Positions 59,383 to 64,000 of a DNA stretch of 64,000 bases are shown one piece after another; the stretch's first letter is position 1; every line of letters begins with the position of its first letter. Both the position numbers and the translations under genes were made by a program. The notes beneath the pieces are model-generated. The model was not told the origin of the DNA and ran no database searches. It saw only the letters and a list, made by a program, of their open reading frames with translations. Origin of the DNA: Clostridium aestuarii (GTDB lineage Bacteria; Bacillota; Clostridia; Clostridiales; Clostridiaceae); the NCBI RefSeq assembly GCF_026735135.1, contig NZ_JAPQER010000007.1, positions 1-64,000 on the forward strand. The letters are read 5' to 3'.

Positions 59383-60651
59383 ATGATAAAAAGAAGATTA
59401 ATGATAATGTTATCAGCAATATTACTATTAGGTGCACCAACTGCACAAGCAAAGGTTACGAATTATATTGTAAAAAATAATACAAATTACACATATAATG
59501 TTCAGAAATTAGGACAAAGCTATTTAGACTATACAGAGGGTGCAGAAGCTAAGTTATATAATGAGTACGTTAAAAATGTAAAAGAGGGGACTGTGCTAGC
59601 TTTTCAAGACGATACAGGGAAATATGTTAGTTACACTGATATAGTTAATGCCTTCTTAGCTGCAAGCGAAAGTGGACAAACCTTTAATTTATCAGAATTT
59701 CTAAAAACAGCTAAAACAATGCAAATAAATGGAGTAAATACAGAAAAACCTAAGGAAATCAAAGAAGAAACCACTAATTCTAAAATACCTACAGAATTTG
59801 ATTCTGACAGTTGGTTTGTTGATAATTCTAAACTTTATACTGCAGTAGATTTTGCTACTACAAAATATGAAGAGGATACTATTTGTATAGATTATAATAA
59901 ATCATTAGGAGCTCTTGAAAATATAACTATATTAGACCCAATTAAAATTGAAATACCTGTTTTAGAGTCAGGTTATCGTACTTTTACTGTAACATTTCCT
60001 AAGGAAATGAAAAAAGAAGACTTTATCTTAAACAAAACTATGAAGTCTGTATACGCAACTAATAAAACAGATTGTCATGAATTTCCTGAAGTAATGTCTG
60101 TTAACGGTAATACAGTAACTTTCCAAATTAACTTTAATGGTGTAATTGATTCAATGTATATATTCTTTTATGGTATAAGGGATATGAAACCACTGGTGTT
60201 ACCTCTATCAAAAACAAATAGTAAGTGGGTTGAATATTATAGATATTTACCTATAACAAATATTGTAGATATAACTAAAAAATACTATCCAGAAGCAACA
60301 GGATTAAAATATAAGTATTCTTCCGTTGGTTATAAGGATTTAAAACATTTGGAAGCAATAAAAGATTTATTGTCTGCAGAAGAATATAGCATATTAGAAA
60401 CAGTAAGAACTAAAATAGATAGGTATAATCTTTTAACAAGATATCTAGTAGATACTAATAATTTATTGAAACGAGTAACAATTTATGATGAATTCGATTT
60501 AGATAATAATACTATACAAATATTCTGTAGGGGTAGAGATATGGACATATGGGTATATACTAAAGGTTCAAAAAAATATTATGCATCCAGAATACCTAAA
60601 ACAGGTTGGAGTTATGATATAAAAATAGGGGATATAAGACTTAATGATTAA
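59383..60651 (+). CDS. Large secreted protein of unknown function
   Basis: The 422-residue protein has a clear signal peptide (MIKRRLMIMLSAILLLGAPT, cleavage near AQA/KV). The mature protein has an N-terminal helical part and a central beta region (VPVLESGYRTFTVTFP-like, FQINFNGVIDSMYIFFYGIR). No cell-wall anchor or repeat is visible. AGAGG lies before the ATG. It ends in a strong terminator. No family recognised. Confidence 0.65.
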   Translation: MIKRRLMIMLSAILLLGAPTAQAKVTNYIVKNNTNYTYNVQKLGQSYLDYTEGAEAKLYNEYVKNVKEGTVLAFQDDTGKYVSYTDIVNAFLAASESGQTFNLSEFLKTAKTMQINGVNTEKPKEIKEETTNSKIPTEFDSDSWFVDNSKLYTAVDFATTKYEEDTICIDYNKSLGALENITILDPIKIEIPVLESGYRTFTVTFPKEMKKEDFILNKTMKSVYATNKTDCHEFPEVMSVNGNTVTFQINFNGVIDSMYIFFYGIRDMKPLVLPLSKTNSKWVEYYRYLPITNIVDITKKYYPEATGLKYKYSSVGYKDLKHLEAIKDLLSAEEYSILETVRTKIDRYNLLTRYLVDTNNLLKRVTIYDEFDLDNNTIQIFCRGRDMDIWVYTKGSKKYYASRIPKTGWSYDIKIGDIRLND

Positions 60652-60654
60652 ATT

Positions 60655-60697
60655 AATGCTATTTGGCACTAAGATTGACTTAGTACCAAATAGCATT
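60655..60697 (+). terminator. Strong hairpin terminator
   Basis: AATGCTATTTGG and ACTAAG pair with CTTAGT and CCAAATAGCATT, one internal mismatch, ending in ATTACT. It serves the secreted-protein gene and perhaps the convergent kinase gene. Confidence 0.75.
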
Positions 60698-60738
60698 ATT
60701 ACTATACATTCCCATTCTTTTCAAAAAAACCTCAATCA

Positions 60739-61911
60739 TTAAATAGAGTCTATTACATCACATCTATTAAGTATTAATTTTTTTATTCCTTCTCTATACC
60801 ACTTAGGACAATTAAACCAATTTATATTGTTTAATTTTAATCTTAAAACTTTAGTAAAACTTTTATATCTTGATTTATTTTGTTCTATAACGTATTTTGC
60901 AAGTTCTCTGTTTTCTAATACAAAGCTTGGATGCGATTCTGAATATTCCACTAAATCCTTATTAAAATCATACTCCATAGCATTAGACATTAAAGAATAT
61001 CCTTGATCAAATAATGGAGCAAAAGATAAAAGCTCTTGTGTATTATTATCTATAATAAATCCAAAATTTCCAAGGTGTCTATCCCTATTTTCTATAATAT
61101 AATCAAAAACTATCATATCTAAAAAATCTTGTCTAAATTCTTTTGGAATCCATTCTATAATATTTGCAAATCCCCATTTCTTTCTATTAGGTTCTATACT
61201 TTCTAAAAAATATCTAATAGGCAAATAACCGTTATCCTTACTTGTAAAAATCTCGCATACTGAACAATTTTGATTGTGCCATTTATCTGTCCAATAAGGG
61301 ATACAATTAAGTTCTAATAGCTTTCCTAGCTCACTTGATATACCTTCTGCAAAATGTTCTTTATCTAAGTTAGCTGCTCCTATATTACCTCTTTTATATA
61401 ATAAAAGTTTATTGTCTATTTTTCTCCATGCTTTATTCATAACTCCTTGTGTTGTAAGCTCTGGTGATGAAACTTTAGGAGTATTTACTGTACCACCTAA
61501 ACTGGTATTATTACCGAAAAAAGTTACAAGTCCTAGAGCTTCCTCAAATTTATTATCATATAAATTATATTTAGTCCAACATAAATCTAATGGATACATA
61601 TCTTTACTATCTAATGGTTTTATCCAATAACTATCATTTAAGCTAAATCCATTATTTAATTTAAGATAATCAAGAGCAGTTGGTTTCTTTTGAAATTGTA
61701 AAGATTGAATTAATTTTTCTAAATGATTTCTATTAGCAGGAATTACTCTACTTTTAAACCAATCTTTTAGTCCTCCAACTTCATGTTTTAAAATATATGG
61801 AATTAAATCTTTATTGAGTAGTTTTATTGTTGGATAATCTCCATTTATATTTAATTTGTCACTAAAAATCAAAACCGGTATATCTTTATTCATAATGTAA
61901 AATTCACTCAA
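60739..61911 (-). CDS. HipA-like protein kinase
   Basis: The 390-residue protein starts at TTG with AAAGGATG upstream; a later ATG at 61893 is possible. The C-terminal half shows the HipA-like kinase core: Lys 173 in LLLYKRG, Glu in HFAEGISSELGKLL, catalytic loop RDRHLGNFG (Asp 277, Asn 282) and metal Asp 302 in PLFDQGYSL. The N-terminal 150 residues are not the usual HipA N-subdomain. No HipB partner is next to it, so it is a stand-alone CtkA/HipA-type kinase. Substrate unknown. Confidence 0.82.
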   Translation of the reverse strand: MSEFYIMNKDIPVLIFSDKLNINGDYPTIKLLNKDLIPYILKHEVGGLKDWFKSRVIPANRNHLEKLIQSLQFQKKPTALDYLKLNNGFSLNDSYWIKPLDSKDMYPLDLCWTKYNLYDNKFEEALGLVTFFGNNTSLGGTVNTPKVSSPELTTQGVMNKAWRKIDNKLLLYKRGNIGAANLDKEHFAEGISSELGKLLELNCIPYWTDKWHNQNCSVCEIFTSKDNGYLPIRYFLESIEPNRKKWGFANIIEWIPKEFRQDFLDMIVFDYIIENRDRHLGNFGFIIDNNTQELLSFAPLFDQGYSLMSNAMEYDFNKDLVEYSESHPSFVLENRELAKYVIEQNKSRYKSFTKVLRLKLNNINWFNCPKWYREGIKKLILNRCDVIDSI

Positions 61912-62061
61912 ATATTTTCACATCCTTTCTAAAACATTGAATAACTGCTGATATATAGTCAATTATATCATAAAAAAATTTACATATTATATCTTTAGCA
62001 ATGAAAACATAAGATAAATAGTGCCTGACACCACTTGTCTAGTATGTTTTTATATAACTAA

Positions 62062-62110
62062 TAAGGTTTAATATGGTATAATTGGGTGTGATTTATTATT
62101 AAATCTGAGG
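62062..62110 (+). promoter_or_regulatory. Shared promoter-leader module, copy 6
   Basis: TAAGGTTTAATATGGTATAA then TTGGGTGTGATTTATTATTA, aligned with copy 4. It precedes the lipoprotein gene at 62190. Confidence 0.6.
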
Positions 62111-62123
62111 TGATAGAAAAAAT

Positions 62124-62157
62124 TTAATTGTTAATTTTGATGGTTTATATATATGAT
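62124..62157 (+). pseudogene. 3'-end fragment of the 320-residue gene
   Basis: TTTAATTGTTAATTTTGATG, GTTTATATATAT and GATTATG match the last codons of the gene at 9754-10716 (LIVNFDGLYIYNYE). Only this tail is present, lying between the promoter module and the lipoprotein gene. Confidence 0.6.
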
Positions 62158-62189
62158 TATGTATCACAACCTAAAATGGGGGGAAATAA

Positions 62190-62804
62190 ATGATAAACTT
62201 AAAAATATTAAGAAATACATTAATAGCAACATTATCGATATTTATGATAGGATGTTCTTCACCAAATAAAGCATCTAATAATATTGGGGATAGTAAAGAT
62301 CATAAAATATATGGTACACGAAAAATAGAGGTTAAAGAAGGATTTACGAATGAAAAAGACTTAAAACAAAGCGCTTTCAATTCGGTTGATGAAATTAATA
62401 GTAAAGACTATGAAAAATATGAAATTTACTATTTTTTTAATTCAGACTTAAATAATCTCTATAATAAAGATAATAAGTCATTTATAGCGAAATATCTTTG
62501 TGATGAAGGTTATTGTAGTTTTTATAAAGATGATAAAGGAAACTGGACATTATCAGAGTATAAATTAAAAAATTTGACTTTTGAAAACCAAGAGGAGTTA
62601 GATGTATTTATAGCTGCTAATAAAGTTATTAAAAATACTTTAGAAAGTGAAAAAATAAATAATTTATCTGAATTAAGCACACAAAATAAAAACTATGTAT
62701 TAGAGAGAGTTTGGGAGCGACAAGGAAATGATGTTAATAGTATGACGGATAAAGACAGAGATGATTTAAAACTTAAGTTAAGTAGCTTTTTTTCAGGTTT
62801 TTAA
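62190..62804 (+). CDS. Putative lipoprotein
   Basis: The 204-residue protein has a lipoprotein signal (IATLSIFMIGC, lipobox MIGC, Cys about residue 22) and a mainly helical mature part (NEKDLKQSAFNSVDEINSKD, LDVFIAANKVIKNTLESEKI). GGGGGGA precedes the ATG. It lies 51 bp before the next secreted-type gene. Function unknown. Confidence 0.7.
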   Translation: MINLKILRNTLIATLSIFMIGCSSPNKASNNIGDSKDHKIYGTRKIEVKEGFTNEKDLKQSAFNSVDEINSKDYEKYEIYYFFNSDLNNLYNKDNKSFIAKYLCDEGYCSFYKDDKGNWTLSEYKLKNLTFENQEELDVFIAANKVIKNTLESEKINNLSELSTQNKNYVLERVWERQGNDVNSMTDKDRDDLKLKLSSFFSGF

Positions 62805-62855
62805 GAAGAGTTGGCTGAATTTAATGTATAACACATGTTGGAGGAGGAAAGTATT

Positions 62856-63398
62856 ATGGTTTTCACAAAGCAAATTATTGCTAAGATTTTAATACTTTGT
62901 ATTTTAGGGGTAGGTTACTCCAATGAGTTAAATCAAGGTAATAATACATCTAATCCAACTAAAATGGATGAATTATTAAGTCAAGGAAAATACACTTATT
63001 CTACTGAAATAGATAAAAAATATGTTGCAATTATGGTGTATGATGCTGAAAAAACAACAGTTAAAGAATATGAATTTAAAAATAATGGATCAGTAGATAT
63101 AACTGTTCCAAATAATAAAGATTTCATAATATCACTTCATGCTAATCGAACTATTCTTTATACTTGGAATATAAAAAATAATATTTGTAACGGAATAGTA
63201 CAATTTGTTAAAAGATCTTGGATAGATATCCCTCTTCCTAAAGTCGAAGAGGGAATGTGTGGAATGGATTATTCTAGACAAAATTTCTATTTTAAATGTA
63301 TAAAAAATGGTAATCAGAAAATTGTTATGAGATATGAACATCAAGAAGAACAAAGAGACGAATTTTTTGAAGTTAATTTCAATATAATGGTTAAGTGA
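62856..63398 (+). CDS. Secreted or anchored protein of unknown function
   Basis: From the ATG at 62856 (GGAGGAGG upstream; the earlier ATG at 62835 precedes this site and is rejected) the 180-residue protein has a signal segment (MVFTKQIIAKILILCILGVG) and a beta-rich domain (TEIDKKYVAIMVYDAEKTTV, IISLHANRTILYTW). Probably in one operon with the lipoprotein. Function unknown. Confidence 0.65.
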   Translation: MVFTKQIIAKILILCILGVGYSNELNQGNNTSNPTKMDELLSQGKYTYSTEIDKKYVAIMVYDAEKTTVKEYEFKNNGSVDITVPNNKDFIISLHANRTILYTWNIKNNICNGIVQFVKRSWIDIPLPKVEEGMCGMDYSRQNFYFKCIKNGNQKIVMRYEHQEEQRDEFFEVNFNIMVK

Positions 63399-63438
63399 GT
63401 AAACCTATATAATTTAATAATTTTCAGTTAACTAAAAA

Positions 63439-63484
63439 ACAGCCCTGAAGCTAATACATTGTACTATATTAGCTTCAGGGCTGT
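63439..63484. terminator. Strong bidirectional terminator
   Basis: An 18-bp perfect stem (ACAGCCCTGAAGCTAATA and its complement) with a 10-nt loop, between convergent genes. Confidence 0.85.
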
Positions 63485-63493
63485 GACTATATC

Positions 63494-64000
63494 TTAATGC
63501 TCTTTTTTCCTTAACATAAATAAACCACCAATTATTAACATTACTGGTATAAAATATTGAGTTATCCCTTCTTTTATTTGATAATAAACATAACTTCCTG
63601 CAAAAAACTTATTTACAATTCCCAATACACCTAACGTTATAATTATATATGCAATAATTGTCATATTTTTCTTATCTAATTGTATTGGCTGCTTTTTCTT
63701 GAAATTCATACTATCAAACTCACTTGAGTTATTAACAGCATTTGAATTATTTGACATATATTTTTCAAAGAAGAAATCTGAATCCATAACAATTTCTCCA
63801 TTATCCATTCTATGAGCTATATTATAGGTATCAAAAAATAGATAAAACCAAAGTATAAATTGAATTAAATTTCCAATTCCTCCAAGTCCAATAATACTTA
63901 ATATATCTTCTAAAAGAAAGAATATAACACATGCTTGAATTCCTTTCTTCATAAGTCCTAAATACATATATCCTATACCGGGTATACAAGCTGTTACAAA
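63494..64000 (-). CDS. Membrane protein with two-helix repeat units, partial
   Basis: The frame is open to the window edge (CIPGIGYMYLGLMKKGIQAC), so the true start lies outside; the ATG at 63967 is internal. Two hydrophobic pairs (about 8-30 and 29-47 from that ATG, then 103-121 and 133-152) flank a polar Asn/Ser linker. PGIGYMYLGLMKKGIQ resembles the TM2-type or YgfX-like domains common in clostridial membrane proteins. Function unknown. Confidence 0.6.
   Translation of the reverse strand, partial: FVTACIPGIGYMYLGLMKKGIQACVIFFLLEDILSIIGLGGIGNLIQFILWFYLFFDTYNIAHRMDNGEIVMDSDFFFEKYMSNNSNAVNNSSEFDSMNFKKKQPIQLDKKNMTIIAYIIITLGVLGIVNKFFAGSYVYYQIKEGITQYFIPVMLIIGGLFMLRKKEH

Overview
This window is low-GC Gram-positive DNA and reads as Clostridium in the broad sense. 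The supporting signs are strong GGAGG ribosome binding sites, AT-rich spacers, CgeB-type spore-surface glycosyltransferases, a UviB-like holin with DUF1659 and DUF2922 partners, and IS and integrase debris typical of clostridial accessory DNA. I see no rRNA, tRNA or CRISPR array. The region is accessory in character. It holds many short secreted or membrane proteins of unknown function, two plasmid-type partition modules, remnants of at least five mobile-element families, and many partial gene copies. It could be a large plasmid or a chromosomal island that absorbed one.

Layout. At 0-6 kb there is a MerR regulator, a DUF1906 protein, three CgeB paralogues with a carboxypeptidase-regulatory-like protein, and a polysaccharide deacetylase. 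At 6-11 kb there are small membrane proteins, the UviB/DUF1659/DUF2922 cluster and a 320-residue unknown. At 11.1-12.5 kb there is an ECF sigma factor with its DUF4367 anti-sigma factor. At 12.9-18.1 kb there is a visibly more GC-rich cassette (FtsX-type ABC exporter, two-component system, broken excisionase-like gene) between two diverged copies of a 120-135 bp sequence. At 18.4-31.5 kb there are small secreted or membrane genes, decayed copies of them, an integrase remnant, two copies of a sigma-factor gene, a four-copy structured repeat, a resolvase and an AraC regulator. At 31.7-35.4 kb there is a chemoreceptor, a hydrolase and an MFS exporter. At 36.4-42 kb there are two convergent ParA/ribbon-helix-helix modules and a structured RNA candidate with its own promoter and terminator. 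At 42.2-48.3 kb there is a MATE exporter with a divergent MerR regulator, a frameshifted chemoreceptor and an integrase remnant. At 48.4-56.2 kb there is an orphan Phd antitoxin, IS remnants, a SIR2-like defence gene cut short by an IS21 remnant, a nitrilase, a relaxase tail and an intact IS256 element. At 56.3-64 kb there is a MutS2-like ATPase behind a ribosome-sensing type leader, secreted proteins and a HipA-like kinase.

Three regulatory observations stand out. First, four sites with the architecture TGAAACGTTTTT, spacer, CTCTTATAT, all exactly 32 nt long, lie close to the ECF sigma gene and point at small secreted or membrane genes, so they look like its regulon. Second, a roughly 50-bp promoter-plus-leader module built on TTTAATATGGTATAATT stands before six unrelated small genes. 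Third, the MutS2-like gene, which keeps a KOW-like region but lacks the Smr nuclease domain, is preceded by a short leader ORF, a long alternative hairpin and two intrinsic terminators. This is the layout of antibiotic-inducible ARE-ABC-F genes and suggests a drug-inducible ribosome-rescue factor.

The window also records how its small genes decay. Several partial copies carry deletions whose ends fall in 7-11 bp direct repeats, one of them exactly in frame. Several other genes are broken by single-base changes in poly-A or poly-T tracts.
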